Positions 1 through 8,355 are shown, numbered from the stretch's first letter. The stretch: DNA of 64,000 nt from Chondromyces crocatus (GCF_001189295.1 NZ_CP012159.1:5844525-5908524), one strand, 5' to 3'. The notes: generated by a model not told the origin, from the sequence alone. Made by a program: numbers and translations.

Positions 1-1552
1 GCCGCTCGTCGAAATCGTCGAGCGCCGGCACCCCGCTCTGATCGTCGCTCGGCCGCCGATCCAGGAGCAGCAGGTGCTTCAGCGTCCCGGGCTCCAGCAC
101 GTCCGCGTCGAGGCTTCGCACCAGCTCTGCCGCGGCCCGCCGCGACAAGCTGCTCACGGGCCCCCGCCGGTCCGTGACCTCCAGCTTCTCCATCGACTTC
201 ATCACGTCGAGCGCCAGCGACATCGCCTTCTGCGCCTTCGTGTGCGCGTCCCGTGGACCTCCCTCCACGAACGCGATCACCCCCGCCTCCACCGCGTCGC
301 GCAGCTCTGCGCTCTTCCCCCCGCCCGTCGACAGCTCGCTCTGGATCGCCCGCGCCAGGGCCACCAGACCATCGTCCGACTCCGCCGACATCGCCACCGC
401 GACCAGCGCGTCCGCACACTGCGCCGCGGCCCGCGCCCCGAACGTCCCCGCCCGGCTCGCGTTCGCCGACCCGAAATGACGCCGCAGCCCCGCCACCCCT
501 TCCGCGCAGTTGATCGGCGACGTCGCCACGATGGCGTCGAGCAGCTCCTCTGCGGCCTCCGGCTCCGCGTCGGCGGCCGTGTACAGCCCCCACAGCATCG
601 CGTTCGGCAGCCCCGAATCCTTCGACGGCAGCGAGCCCTCCAGCAGCTCCATCGCCCGCTTCAGGCCCCGCTCTCCCTCCACCGCGATGTTCGCCACCAC
701 GCTCACCGCGCCGCGCCGCCACTCCGCGGGCGACAGATCCGGCGCCAGCATGTCACGCACGTCGTCACCGATGTCGGACAGCACCCCCGCCAGAAGCCCC
801 CGCGCCGACGCGATGTGCCGCCACACCACCGTCTCTCGGTCCTCCAGCAGCGTCCTCCACGCCAGCGCCAGCGAATCCGCGTTCGCCTCGGCGCTCCGCC
901 GCTTCCGCTCCCCCACGTTCCGGAACAGACGCAGCGGCAGATCATCCCCTTGCGTCGCCCGCCGCGTCGCCTCGCGTGCTGCGCGCTCCAGCAGCTGCGC
1001 TGCCAGCCGCCGATCGGGCAACGAACCCGTCGACGCCGCGCAGATCCAGTCCCGCGCCAGATCGCGCCGCGACGCCAGCGCGAGCGCGAGCGGATCGACG
1101 GCCAGCTCCGAGCTCACCGGAAGCGAAAGCACCAGCGCGACCCGCGCGCGGATGCCTGCTCCCGAGAGACCCCGACCGGAGCTGGCCGCCATCCTCGTTG
1201 CGATGGCCACGAACGTGGCCGCGTTCCCCGAGTACAGCTGAGCGAGCACACGCCGCGCGAGATCCCGCCGCTCTGGCCCGAGCGGCAGGGCGCTGGCGAT
1301 CTCGTAGATCGCCACACCCGCCGCCGGCGGAGCCAGCCAGCTCAGATCATCGAGCAGCCCATCCGCCATCGCGATCCGCACACTCCGGAGCAGCGCTTCC
1401 GGGTTGAGCGTGTCGAGGGGCGGAGGCCCGTCCAGCGCGTCCGCCAGCGCGAGCGCAGCCAGACTCTGACGGAACAGCGCGCGCCGGATGTTCCGACTCG
1501 TGTGGGAGGCAAGATCGAGCAACCCTTCGAGGTAATCGCCGCGCGCGCGCAT
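1..1552 (-). CDS. Conserved helical-repeat protein of unknown function (3' part missing)
   Basis: This frame is open from an ATG at 1552-1550 to the left window edge, giving 517 codons and no stop, so the C-terminus is missing. The protein starts MRARGDYLEGLLDLASH and is almost entirely Ala/Leu/Arg/Glu-rich amphipathic helix with no signal peptide or membrane segment. Periodic short helices (LAAQLLERAAREATRR, RAMELLEGSLPSKDSG) look like a HEAT/TPR-type solenoid, but I see no catalytic motif and do not recognise a family. Codons end in G or C throughout, unlike the overlapping + strand frames, which are Arg/Pro shadows. It is transcribed away from the lipoprotein at 1806, with about 250 bp between the two starts, room for divergent promoters. 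No strong Shine-Dalgarno precedes the ATG, so the start is less certain than the frame. Confidence 0.72.
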   Translation of the reverse strand, partial: MRARGDYLEGLLDLASHTSRNIRRALFRQSLAALALADALDGPPPLDTLNPEALLRSVRIAMADGLLDDLSWLAPPAAGVAIYEIASALPLGPERRDLARRVLAQLYSGNAATFVAIATRMAASSGRGLSGAGIRARVALVLSLPVSSELAVDPLALALASRRDLARDWICAASTGSLPDRRLAAQLLERAAREATRRATQGDDLPLRLFRNVGERKRRSAEANADSLALAWRTLLEDRETVVWRHIASARGLLAGVLSDIGDDVRDMLAPDLSPAEWRRGAVSVVANIAVEGERGLKRAMELLEGSLPSKDSGLPNAMLWGLYTAADAEPEAAEELLDAIVATSPINCAEGVAGLRRHFGSANASRAGTFGARAAAQCADALVAVAMSAESDDGLVALARAIQSELSTGGGKSAELRDAVEAGVIAFVEGGPRDAHTKAQKAMSLALDVMKSMEKLEVTDRRGPVSSLSRRAAAELVRSLDADVLEPGTLKHLLLLDRRPSDDQSGVPALDDFDER

Positions 1553-1805
1553 CGGGATGGACAGGAGTCTACCAGAGCGCTCCCGACATCCCGCCTTCCT
1601 CGCGGTCTCCGTACACTTCTTGTCCAGACTTCTCGCTTTCTGGCATGGCCCCGGCCCCCGCAGCGCCCCCTGGGCGATGCCATGCGTCTCCGCCCGCAAG
1701 TGGAACCATCCATGAAACTGGGCTAAGCGAGCCACGCCTTCGCTCCACGCCCGCCGTGAAGGGCGACCGTCCAGCCGGACGAGGAGCGGACTCGCTGGAG
1801 GTCCT

Positions 1806-3074
1806 GTGCTCATTTCCGTGCGTTCGTCGGTGATCCCTTCCGTGCTCGCCCTCGCGCTCCTCGCGTGTAGCAAGGAGGACACCCCACCGCCCGCGCCTGC
1901 GGCCCCCGTGTCCTCGGCCGCCACGGCCCCCACCGTCGAAGCCGCTCCCCAAGCCTCCGCCGCCCCCGCCCCGGGTCAGGAGCAGGCTGCAGCATCCCTC
2001 TCTGCGGCCGTCCCCGAAGGCGCCGCTCCCACGGCCTCCGCCGCCGCTGCTGCCGCACCTTCGGCCTCGGGTGCCGCCCTCGTCGCCCCGACCCCCTCGG
2101 CCTCCGCGGGCACCACCCCTGCGACCCCTGCGGGCGGCGGTGGCGCTCCCCAGAAGGTCGCCGCCCTCGTCCCCAAGGCGGCCCGCGGCATCCTCGCCCC
2201 GGGCGAGGCCGATCGCCTCATCAAGGTCGGCGGCAGCCCCGTCGTTCGCCTCCTCGACCCCGGCGCGGCGCCCCACGCCACCGTCGCCTACGCCATCACC
2301 CCGGGCAAGTACCCCCTCGGCACGCGCATGGACGTCAACATGGCCGTCTCCATCGGAGGCCAGGCCATGCCCTCCCAGCCCATGCCCCAGCTCGTCATCG
2401 TCATGGATGTCGACGTCGCCGCCAAGGACCCGGCGGGCCTCTTCCCCGTCGTCGGCACCCTGCGCAGCATGAGCAGCCAGGCCAAAGGCGCGGACCAGGA
2501 AGAGATGGCGAAGGCCATGCAACCGCAGCTCCAAGCGTTCAAGGGCCTCAGCATGAGCTGCAAGCTCTCTCCCAGCGGCCAGGCCCGCGACTTCGCCCTC
2601 AAGATGCCCCCGGGCGTGCCCGCCGAGGCCGAGCAGCTCATGAGCGGCATGAGCCAGTCCTTCGAGTCCATGGTCGTGCCCCTCCCGTCCGAGCCCGTCG
2701 GCACGGGCGCCCGCTGGCAGGTCCTCACCCGCATCAACAGCACCGGCGCCGACATCGTCCAGTCGTCCCTCTTCACCCTCAAGTCCCGCACCGGCGACCA
2801 GCTCAACCTCGACGTGAAGCTCGAACAGTTCGCCGCCAGCGCCACCGTGAACATGCCCGGCATGCCTCCCGGCGCCAGCGCCCAGCTCCTCGGCTTCAAG
2901 TCGGGCGGCACCGGCATGAGCCGCATCGATCTCGAGCACGCCGTCCCCCTCGCGGCCCGCATGAGCATGACCTCCGGCATGGACCTCGGCGTCGGCGGCG
3001 GCGCTGCCGGACAGGGCGGCCAGGCGCACATCGACATGTCCCTCTCCAACGAGATCTTCCGCCCCGAGAAGTGA
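1806..3074 (+). CDS. Putative lipoprotein with Ala/Pro-rich linker (DUF6263-like)
   Basis: 422 residues from a GTG preceded by GGAGGT at 1797-1802. The N-terminus is a lipoprotein signal: a hydrophobic stretch ending in the lipobox LLAC with the lipidated Cys at residue 21. About 95 residues of Ala/Pro/Ser-rich low-complexity linker follow, then a globular domain (about 115-422) rich in beta-type segments and Met/Gly. It contains repeats of the kind GxxMxxPM and the segment TGARWQVLTRINSTGADI, which resembles the DUF6263 group of bacterial lipoproteins; that match is from memory of the pattern, not a search. It is probably exported and anchored in the outer or inner membrane facing the periplasm. 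The next gene starts 10 bp downstream, so the two may be co-transcribed. Function is unknown. Confidence 0.85.
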   Translation: MLISVRSSVIPSVLALALLACSKEDTPPPAPAAPVSSAATAPTVEAAPQASAAPAPGQEQAAASLSAAVPEGAAPTASAAAAAAPSASGAALVAPTPSASAGTTPATPAGGGGAPQKVAALVPKAARGILAPGEADRLIKVGGSPVVRLLDPGAAPHATVAYAITPGKYPLGTRMDVNMAVSIGGQAMPSQPMPQLVIVMDVDVAAKDPAGLFPVVGTLRSMSSQAKGADQEEMAKAMQPQLQAFKGLSMSCKLSPSGQARDFALKMPPGVPAEAEQLMSGMSQSFESMVVPLPSEPVGTGARWQVLTRINSTGADIVQSSLFTLKSRTGDQLNLDVKLEQFAASATVNMPGMPPGASAQLLGFKSGGTGMSRIDLEHAVPLAARMSMTSGMDLGVGGGAAGQGGQAHIDMSLSNEIFRPEK

Positions 3075-3084
3075 GGAGCCGAGC

Positions 3085-4389
3085 ATGAGCGAACTCGATC
3101 GCGACGCCCTCCGCGCCGCCTACAGCCGCTTCCTCGCGACGCCGGGCCGCATCCTGCTCACGGGCCACTCCCACCAGGCCTGGCCCGACGTCGTCCGCGA
3201 CGCCCTCGGCGCGTGCTTCGACGACGCCGCGCGCCACTGCGACGACAAGTGGAGCGCCGCCGTCTTCCCCACGATCCAGACCGTCGGCGAGGCCGTCCTC
3301 GACCGCATGGGCTTCCCCAAGGACGACGCCATCGCCTTCGGCCGCAGCACCCACGAGCTGCTCATGCGCCTCGTGAGCTGCTTGCCCATCTACCAGCGCC
3401 ACGACCCGCGCTACGGCCTGCGCCACGGCCACGAACCCCACGACGCCGGCCTCCCCCGTGAAGGCAGCGATCCTGGCGGCCCGAAGACCGAGCGCGACCC
3501 GTACGGCCCGAAGACCGAGCGCGACCCCTCGCGGCCCGTCCGCATCGTCACCACCCAGGCCGAGTTCCACTCCATGCGCCGCCAGCTCACCCGCCTCGCC
3601 GAAGAAGGCGTCGACGTGGTCTGGGTCGACGCCTCTCCGCGCGAACGCCTCGCCGAGCGCCTCCTCGACGCCATCACCCCGGGCACCGACCTCGTCGCCT
3701 TCTCCGCCGTGCTCTTCGAGGACGCCTACGTCCTGCCCCGCCTCGGCGAGATCATCGCCCGCGCCGTCGAGGTCTCGGCCATCCCCCTCGTCGACGCCTA
3801 CCACGCCTTCAACGTCGTCCCCCTCGACTGGGGCCCGGCCGTTGCGCACGCCTTCGTCACCGCCGGTGGCTACAAGTACGCCGCGTTCGGCGAAGGCATC
3901 TGCTGGCTCCGCATCCCGCAGGGCTGCACCTTGCGCCCCGTCGACACCGGCTGGTTCGCCGACTTCGGCGCCCTCGACGCCGGCGGCGGCGACATCACCT
4001 ACGGCCCTGGCGGTGCGCGCTTCGCGGGCGCCACCTTCGACCCCACCCCCTTCTACCGCGCCCACGCCACGCTCGCCCACTGGGAGCGCTTCGGCCTCAC
4101 CCCCGAACGCCTCCGCGCCCTCTCCCTCGCGCAGACCGACCGCATCCTCGCTCGCCTCGACGAAGCCGGCCTCGCCGATGCCGTCGTCACCCCGCGCGAC
4201 CCCGCGCGCCGCGGCGGCTTCATCGCCGTCCGCGCCCCGCGCGCCAGCGATCTCGTCACCCAGCTCCGCGCCCAGGGCGTCTTCGTCGACGCCCGCGGCG
4301 ACCGCGTCCGCCTCGGCCCCGCCCCTTACCTCACCGACGCCGAGATCGACCGGGCAACCACCCTCCTCGCCGCCGCCCTCCGCGCCTGA
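3085..4389 (+). CDS. Kynureninase-like class V PLP-dependent enzyme
   Basis: 434 residues, ATG start, 10 bp after the lipoprotein. The fold is that of the aminotransferase class V/kynureninase family. An N-terminal TGHSHQAWPD segment is typical of kynureninase-like proteins. D237 in LVDAYHAF should pair with the pyridine nitrogen, and K264 in AGGYKYAAFGEG is the expected Schiff-base lysine. The C-terminal small domain ends GPAPYLTDAEIDRA. The length is near the roughly 420 residues of kynureninases. The substrate cannot be fixed: kynurenine cleavage (tryptophan catabolism) is one option, but no kynurenine pathway genes are nearby and many relatives are cysteine desulfurase-like or of unknown substrate. 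An in-frame 27-bp duplication (3478-3531) inserts two copies of GPKTERDP into a charged, poorly conserved loop around residues 112-150. The following GNAT gene starts 21 bp downstream. Confidence 0.85.
   Translation: MSELDRDALRAAYSRFLATPGRILLTGHSHQAWPDVVRDALGACFDDAARHCDDKWSAAVFPTIQTVGEAVLDRMGFPKDDAIAFGRSTHELLMRLVSCLPIYQRHDPRYGLRHGHEPHDAGLPREGSDPGGPKTERDPYGPKTERDPSRPVRIVTTQAEFHSMRRQLTRLAEEGVDVVWVDASPRERLAERLLDAITPGTDLVAFSAVLFEDAYVLPRLGEIIARAVEVSAIPLVDAYHAFNVVPLDWGPAVAHAFVTAGGYKYAAFGEGICWLRIPQGCTLRPVDTGWFADFGALDAGGGDITYGPGGARFAGATFDPTPFYRAHATLAHWERFGLTPERLRALSLAQTDRILARLDEAGLADAVVTPRDPARRGGFIAVRAPRASDLVTQLRAQGVFVDARGDRVRLGPAPYLTDAEIDRATTLLAAALRA
3478..3531 (+). repeat. In-frame 27-bp tandem duplication inside the PLP enzyme
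   Basis: Two adjacent copies (3478-3504 and 3505-3531) differ at only four positions, at their 3' ends, and each encode GPKTERDP plus one residue. They lie in a charged loop before the strand VRIVTTQAEF. The length is a multiple of three, so the reading frame is kept. Confidence 0.9.
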
Positions 4390-4410
4390 AGCCGACAGAA
4401 AGACAACCTG

Positions 4411-5325
4411 GTGCCCACCTTCATCGAACACCTCGACCGCGAGCGCATCATCGAAGCCTCGCGCCACACCCACGCCGTCTGGTCGAGCGGCCGCTCCCTC
4501 GACGACCACGCCGCTTACACCCTCGGCCAGGTCGAGCGCGCCGGCCCCGACCTCTTCCGTTACGTCGGCCTCGTCGACGACACCGGCCTCGTCGCCTCCG
4601 CCAAGCGCTACAGCCTCCTCCTCGCCGCCCCTGATCGCCGCCCCTTGCCGGCCGTCGGCATCGGCGCCGTCTTCACCCGACAGGACGCCCGCGGCCGCGG
4701 CCTCGCCTCCACCTTGATCCGCGAGATCCTCCGCGAGGCCACCGCGCAGGGCGCGTGTGCCGCCTGGCTCCACTGCGAGATCGACCCTGGCTTCTACGCC
4801 CGCCTCGGCTTCGCAGAACTCCCTGGCGTCGCCCACCACGCCCCCGCCGCGCAGCTCCCCGGCGACGCCCCCCTCGACCACCGCCCCGCGACGCCCGACG
4901 ACATGGACCGCCTCCTCGCCTGGTACGAAGAAAGCTTCGACGACGGCTGGCTCCGCCCTGCGCGATCCACCGCCCTGTGGAACTACTTCAGCTTCCGCAA
5001 CAGCGGCCCGGCCTTCCTGCTCCAGGACGGCGGCAAAGACGTCGGCTACCTCAGCGCCGACACCTCCCATGGCGTCATGTGGGTGAACGAGTGGTCGGCC
5101 CCTGGCATCGAGCGACCCCGCCTCCTCGCCACCGTGCGCAAGCTCGCCGAGCAGCACGGCCTCGCCGACGTCGCCGGATGGCTCCGCCCCGATCAGGTCG
5201 ACGGCGTCTTCAGCCCCTCGCCGCGCAAGTCGGGCGTCCCCATGATCCACCACCTCGCGCCCCCGTGGACCACGGAGAAGCTCGACCCCAGCCGCACCCA
5301 TTTCGGCTCGTTCGAGTACTTCTGA
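4411..5325 (+). CDS. GNAT-family N-acetyltransferase with C-terminal extension
   Basis: 304 residues from GTG; an ATG is not available near the conserved N-terminus. Residues about 85-135 carry the acetyl-CoA motif A, GIGAVFTRQDARGRGLAS, in which RGRGLAS is the pyrophosphate-binding R/Q-x-x-G-x-G/A signature. It is followed by a helix and by AAWLHCEIDPGFYARLGF, the usual GNAT motif B ending in YxRLGF. The second half (about 150-304) is a further domain with DMDRLLAWYEESFDDGW and a beta-rich tail, giving a two-domain architecture reminiscent of Eis-type acetyltransferases. The substrate is unknown. It follows the PLP enzyme by 21 bp on the same strand, so the three genes from 1806 may form one transcript. 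No strong Shine-Dalgarno is visible before the GTG. Confidence 0.85.
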   Translation: MPTFIEHLDRERIIEASRHTHAVWSSGRSLDDHAAYTLGQVERAGPDLFRYVGLVDDTGLVASAKRYSLLLAAPDRRPLPAVGIGAVFTRQDARGRGLASTLIREILREATAQGACAAWLHCEIDPGFYARLGFAELPGVAHHAPAAQLPGDAPLDHRPATPDDMDRLLAWYEESFDDGWLRPARSTALWNYFSFRNSGPAFLLQDGGKDVGYLSADTSHGVMWVNEWSAPGIERPRLLATVRKLAEQHGLADVAGWLRPDQVDGVFSPSPRKSGVPMIHHLAPPWTTEKLDPSRTHFGSFEYF

Positions 5326-5463
5326 ACGGCAGGTTCCGCGCCGCCAACGCCGAGGCGGTGAGGCCAGCGCTCGCTCGACGACGCCAGTGCTTCGTCGGCG
5401 ATGACCAGCGCTGGGCCGGTGACGTCAGCGCCTTCTCGATACGGCTTGCACCTGGCCAGAACA

Positions 5464-5502
5464 GCACGAGGGAGCCCACGCCTGCGCGCAGCTCCCTCGT
5501 GC
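5464..5502. repeat. Perfect 12-bp inverted repeat downstream of the GNAT gene
   Basis: GCACGAGGGAGC at 5464-5475 is the exact reverse complement of GCTCCCTCGTGC at 5491-5502, with a 15-nt loop. No T-run follows on either strand, so it is not a canonical intrinsic terminator. Its right arm overlaps the first unit of the 23-bp tandem array. Confidence 0.8.
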
Positions 5503-5636
5503 CGTCTTCAAGGCCGCCAGCATGCCGTCTTCAAGGCCACCAGCATGCCGACTTCACGGCCACCAGCATGCCGACTTCACGGCCACCAGCATGCCGACTT
5601 CACGGCTGCCACGGTGCCATCGTCACGGCCTCCGAG
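5499..5636. repeat. 23-bp tandem repeat array, six units
   Basis: Units start at 5499, 5522, 5545, 5568, 5591 and 5614. Units 3 and 4 are identical, unit 5 differs only in its last few bases, units 1 and 2 carry a shared variant and unit 6 is degenerate. The unit begins RTGCCG and contains CTTCAMGGC. Because 23 is not a multiple of three, the array is not a coding repeat. The array fills most of the gap between the convergent ends of the GNAT gene (5325) and the gene ending at 5655; the remainder of that gap, 5326-5463, shows nothing recognisable. Confidence 0.88.
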
Positions 5637-5654
5637 CCCACGTCGATGGCCGCT

Positions 5655-6662
5655 TCAGGCCGGACTCGACGCCTGCTCGGGCACCACGGCGGGTCGGCTC
5701 GGAGGCGCTTCGGACGACGGCAGCACCAGCGACGTGCTTCGCCAGGGACCCATCGCCGCTTCCGACGTCGGCCTCTCCGCCCTCGCGGTGGCTTCCGACG
5801 TCGTTCCTCCGGCCCTTGCAGACCCCTCGGCCTTCGCAGCCACCCCGGCCGTTGCAAACCCCTCGGCTTGCGCGGACCCCTCGGCCTTCTTTGCCGGCTC
5901 CGTCCTGGACCGCGGCGCGACCCGCGACATCAGCGGAGGCACCAGCTCCTCCCACCCGTCACCTTCCAGGAAGTGCGCCATCGCCTGGAGCTTCGCGTAG
6001 CGATTCGCCAGCAACGTCGCCATCTGGTCCCGGATGCGCACCGCCTCGGGCCGCGGCGGCTTCATGGGCTTCGCAGCGGCGGGCCGCAGGTGCTCCAGCA
6101 ACCAGGAACCGGCGAGAGCGGCTTGCTCCACCTCGACCGCCGTCACCGGATGCTTTCCGTCGAGCGTGGTGCCCGCCTGACGGAAGACCTGCGCCAGCGC
6201 CACGCAATCCTCTGCGGCGTCCCGCGCCCCGCGTCCGCGGGCGATTTTCGCGTGGATCTCGCGCGGCAAGAGTCCCGCGTGGGTCATGGCCGCGACCGCG
6301 CTCAGCAACGAGCGCCGCAGCACGCGCGCTGCGCCGAGCACCTGCTTGATGTCGCTCTCCGACGGCCCGTAGCCCTCGGCCTGGAGCGCGGCGAACTTCA
6401 CCCCGAGGGCGAGCCGCCCGAGGGTGTCGAAGTGAGCGATGTTGATCAGCGGGAACTGCTCCAGGATCCGCGCTCTCCGCCGGATGACGAACTTCTTCGC
6501 GACCTGGATGTTGGCGAGCACCAGATCGATCGACCACCGATAGGGCTGAGGCGTCTCGATCGCCTGCGCATCGGCCAGGTGTTCCTCGTAGGCCGTGGCT
6601 GCGTCCACCGCGTTCGCGAGGTTCACCAGGGCTGCCTGCTGTAAAAGTGCATTCTGCGGCAT
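5655..6662 (-). CDS. Hypothetical protein with helical core and Ala/Glu-rich tail
   Basis: 335 residues from the ATG at 6662-6660, chosen because GGAGGAG lies 6-12 bp upstream on the coding strand; an upstream in-frame start would add an unlikely Arg-rich leader. Residues 1 to about 235 are helical and look like a genuine globular protein (NALLQQAALVNLANAVDAAT, RWSIDLVLANIQVAKKFVIR, MATLLANRYAKLQAMAHFLE). From about 240 the sequence becomes a degenerate Ala-Glu-Gly-Ser repeat tail (AEGSA, AEGFA, AEGSARAG). No signal peptide, membrane segment or enzyme motif is visible and I do not recognise the family. The gene runs convergently into the GNAT gene and its promoter side faces the phased palindrome array at 7018-7333. 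Confidence 0.75.
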   Translation of the reverse strand: MPQNALLQQAALVNLANAVDAATAYEEHLADAQAIETPQPYRWSIDLVLANIQVAKKFVIRRRARILEQFPLINIAHFDTLGRLALGVKFAALQAEGYGPSESDIKQVLGAARVLRRSLLSAVAAMTHAGLLPREIHAKIARGRGARDAAEDCVALAQVFRQAGTTLDGKHPVTAVEVEQAALAGSWLLEHLRPAAAKPMKPPRPEAVRIRDQMATLLANRYAKLQAMAHFLEGDGWEELVPPLMSRVAPRSRTEPAKKAEGSAQAEGFATAGVAAKAEGSARAGGTTSEATARAERPTSEAAMGPWRSTSLVLPSSEAPPSRPAVVPEQASSPA

Positions 6663-6697
6663 TGAACTCCTCCTTCTTGGCTGTAGGGTTCGGCGGA

Positions 6698-6725
6698 AAC
6701 ATAGGAGTGGCGCGGACGAATTCAA
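6698..6725 (-). promoter_or_regulatory. Candidate sigma-70-type promoter for the gene at 5655-6662
   Basis: On the minus strand TTGAAT (6725-6720) is followed after 16 bp by TATGTT (6703-6698), and the proposed start codon lies 36 bp further. Spacing and distance fit a housekeeping promoter, and the segment is unusually AT-rich for this window. There is no experimental support. Confidence 0.42.
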
Positions 6726-7017
6726 CCGCAATAGTGTCGTGGTCGGTCGATTGGTCGCATCTTTGGTCACTAAGTGTGCTCAGTCTGGTTCTCCGCCTCC
6801 GGAGGTGTGTGACGCGCGGCCCAGCCCGTGCCGACCTGCTCGCTGTTCGCCCTGCGCGCGTGCGGTCCTCGGGCTGCGACGGTCGTCGAGGTGACGTGGA
6901 TGCGCAGCGATGGCGATCCCCCCTCCCGGAGAAGCGAGCGTCCGCCGGCTGCTGGGGTCCGCGGCGGAAGGGGAGTCGCTCAGGTGCGCTGCACGCTTGG
7001 CGTGGAGAGGGTGAGCC

Positions 7018-7333
7018 ATTCAGGAATTCTCTGAATCGCATCCACTCGAGGGTGGATGGACCTCAGGAGTTCTCTGAATTTTTAACTCGGAGGGGTCAGC
7101 TCATTCAGGAGTTCTCTGAATTTTTAACTCGGAGGGGTCAGCTCATTCAGGCGTTCTCTGAATCGCAAGCTCGCGAGGATGGAGGCGACTCAGGAGTTCT
7201 CTGAATTTTTGGCGGAGGAGGGTCAGCCCATTCAGGGGTTTTCTGAATCGCAAGCTCGCGAGGATGGAGGCGACTCAGGAGTTCTCTGAATTTTTGACTC
7301 GGAGGGGTCAGCTCATTCAGGGGTTTTCTGAAT
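7018..7333. repeat. Eight helically phased palindromic repeats (42/43-bp period)
   Basis: Each unit contains the palindrome ATTCAG-N7-CTGAAT (the first base pair is lost in some units), most often with the spacer GAGTTCT. Units begin near 7018, 7061, 7103, 7145, 7188, 7230, 7273 and 7315, so the spacing is 43, 42, 42, 43, 42, 43 and 42 bp, about four turns of B-DNA. Two linker types occur: one T-rich and then GGAGGGGTCAGCT, the other beginning CGCAAGCTCGCGAGGATGG. The mixture of 42 and 43 rules out a protein-coding repeat. The array lies in a 697-bp gene-free stretch (6663-7359), just downstream of the aldo/keto reductase 3' end and 356 bp upstream of the start at 6662. In 6726-7017 I see nothing recognisable. 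Confidence 0.9.
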
Positions 7334-7359
7334 TTTTAGCGCCTGGTTCAGGAAATCCC

Positions 7360-8355
7360 TCATGGGCGCTTGGCCGGGCTCACCGTCTTCTTCGGGTCCC
7401 GCACGACCACGTCGCCGAGGATCTCGTCGATCTTCGTCAAGAGTGCGGCGTCGAGCTTCACGCCAGCGGCTTTCACGTTGTCGCGGACTTGCTCCGGCCG
7501 GGAGGCGCCAACGATGGCGGAGGCGACGTTGGGGTTCTGGAGTACCCAGGCGACGGCGAGCTGCGCCATGGTGAGGCCGGCTTCCTCGGCGAGGGGTTTC
7601 AGCTTCTGCACGCGGCCGAGGACGTTGTCGTTCAGGAAGTGGTTAATGAACTTCAAGCCCGTCTCGTCGGTGGCGCGGCTGCCGGCGGGCGGGGGCTGAC
7701 CCGGGAGGTACTTGCCGGAGAGCACGCCCTGCGCGATCGGGGACCAGACGATCTGGCTGACGCCCACCTTCTCGCTGGCGGGGACGACCTCGGCCTCGAT
7801 CACGCGCCACAGCATCGAGTACTGCGGCTGGTTGCTGATGAAGGGGATCTTCAGTTCGCGGGCGAGCGCGGCGCCGCGTTCGATCTGCTCTGCGGTCCAC
7901 TCCGAGACGCCGATGTAGAGCACCTTTCCTTGCCGGACGAGATCGGCGAAGGCGCTCATGGTCTCTTCGAGCGGCGTCGAGACGTCGAAGCGGTGCGCCT
8001 GGTAGAGGTCGACGTACTCGGTGCGCAGGCGGCGCAGGCTGCCGTGGATGGACTCGACGATGTGCTTGCGCGACAGGCTGCGATCGTTCGGGCCAGGGCC
8101 GGTGGGCCAGTAGACCTTGGTGAAGATCTCGAGGCCCTCTCGACGCTGTCCAGCGAGGGCCTCGCCGAGGACCTCTTCGGCGCGGGTGGCAGCGTAGACG
8201 TCGGCGGTGTCGAAGGTGGTGATGCCCTCGTCGAGCGCTGCCTTCACGCAGGCGTGCGCTGCATCCTTCTCCACCTGGGAGCCGTGGGTGATCCAGTTGC
8301 CGTAAGAGATCTCGCTGACGAGCAGGCCGCTCCGGCCGAGATGTCGATGCTTCAT
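7360..8355 (-). CDS. Aldo/keto reductase (Kv-beta/YghZ-like group)
   Basis: 331 residues, start MKHRHLGRSGLLVSEISYGN, the usual AKR N-terminus. The catalytic tetrad is complete: D49 and Y54 in FDTADVY, K80 in IFTKVYWP and H121 in LYQAHRFD. The NADPH-binding barrel end is present as WSPIAQGVLSGKY and SAIVGASRPEQV. Length and motifs fit the subfamily that includes YghZ (methylglyoxal/aldehyde reduction) and the voltage-gated K+ channel beta subunits; the physiological substrate is not deducible. It is transcribed divergently from the LysR regulator starting near 8455, with about 100 bp between them, so that regulator is its most likely controller. A cytosolic monomeric enzyme is expected. Confidence 0.93.
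   Translation of the reverse strand: MKHRHLGRSGLLVSEISYGNWITHGSQVEKDAAHACVKAALDEGITTFDTADVYAATRAEEVLGEALAGQRREGLEIFTKVYWPTGPGPNDRSLSRKHIVESIHGSLRRLRTEYVDLYQAHRFDVSTPLEETMSAFADLVRQGKVLYIGVSEWTAEQIERGAALARELKIPFISNQPQYSMLWRVIEAEVVPASEKVGVSQIVWSPIAQGVLSGKYLPGQPPPAGSRATDETGLKFINHFLNDNVLGRVQKLKPLAEEAGLTMAQLAVAWVLQNPNVASAIVGASRPEQVRDNVKAAGVKLDAALLTKIDEILGDVVVRDPKKTVSPAKRP

Noticed and set aside
74-1726. Large + strand frames over the first 1.7 kb
   Set aside because: Arg/His/Pro-rich shadows of the minus-strand helical-repeat gene.
2896-5301. 800-codon minus-strand frame opposite the PLP enzyme and GNAT genes
   Set aside because: Ala/Gly/Glu/Val repetitive composition produced by the complement of C-ending codons; the + strand genes have clear motifs.
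7018-7333. Reading the repeat array as a QEFSEFLTRRGQLI protein repeat
   Set aside because: Spacing alternates between 42 and 43 bp, so the frame is lost after three units.
7018-7333. CRISPR array
   Set aside because: Units are contiguous with only two linker types rather than unique spacers, and no cas genes are present.
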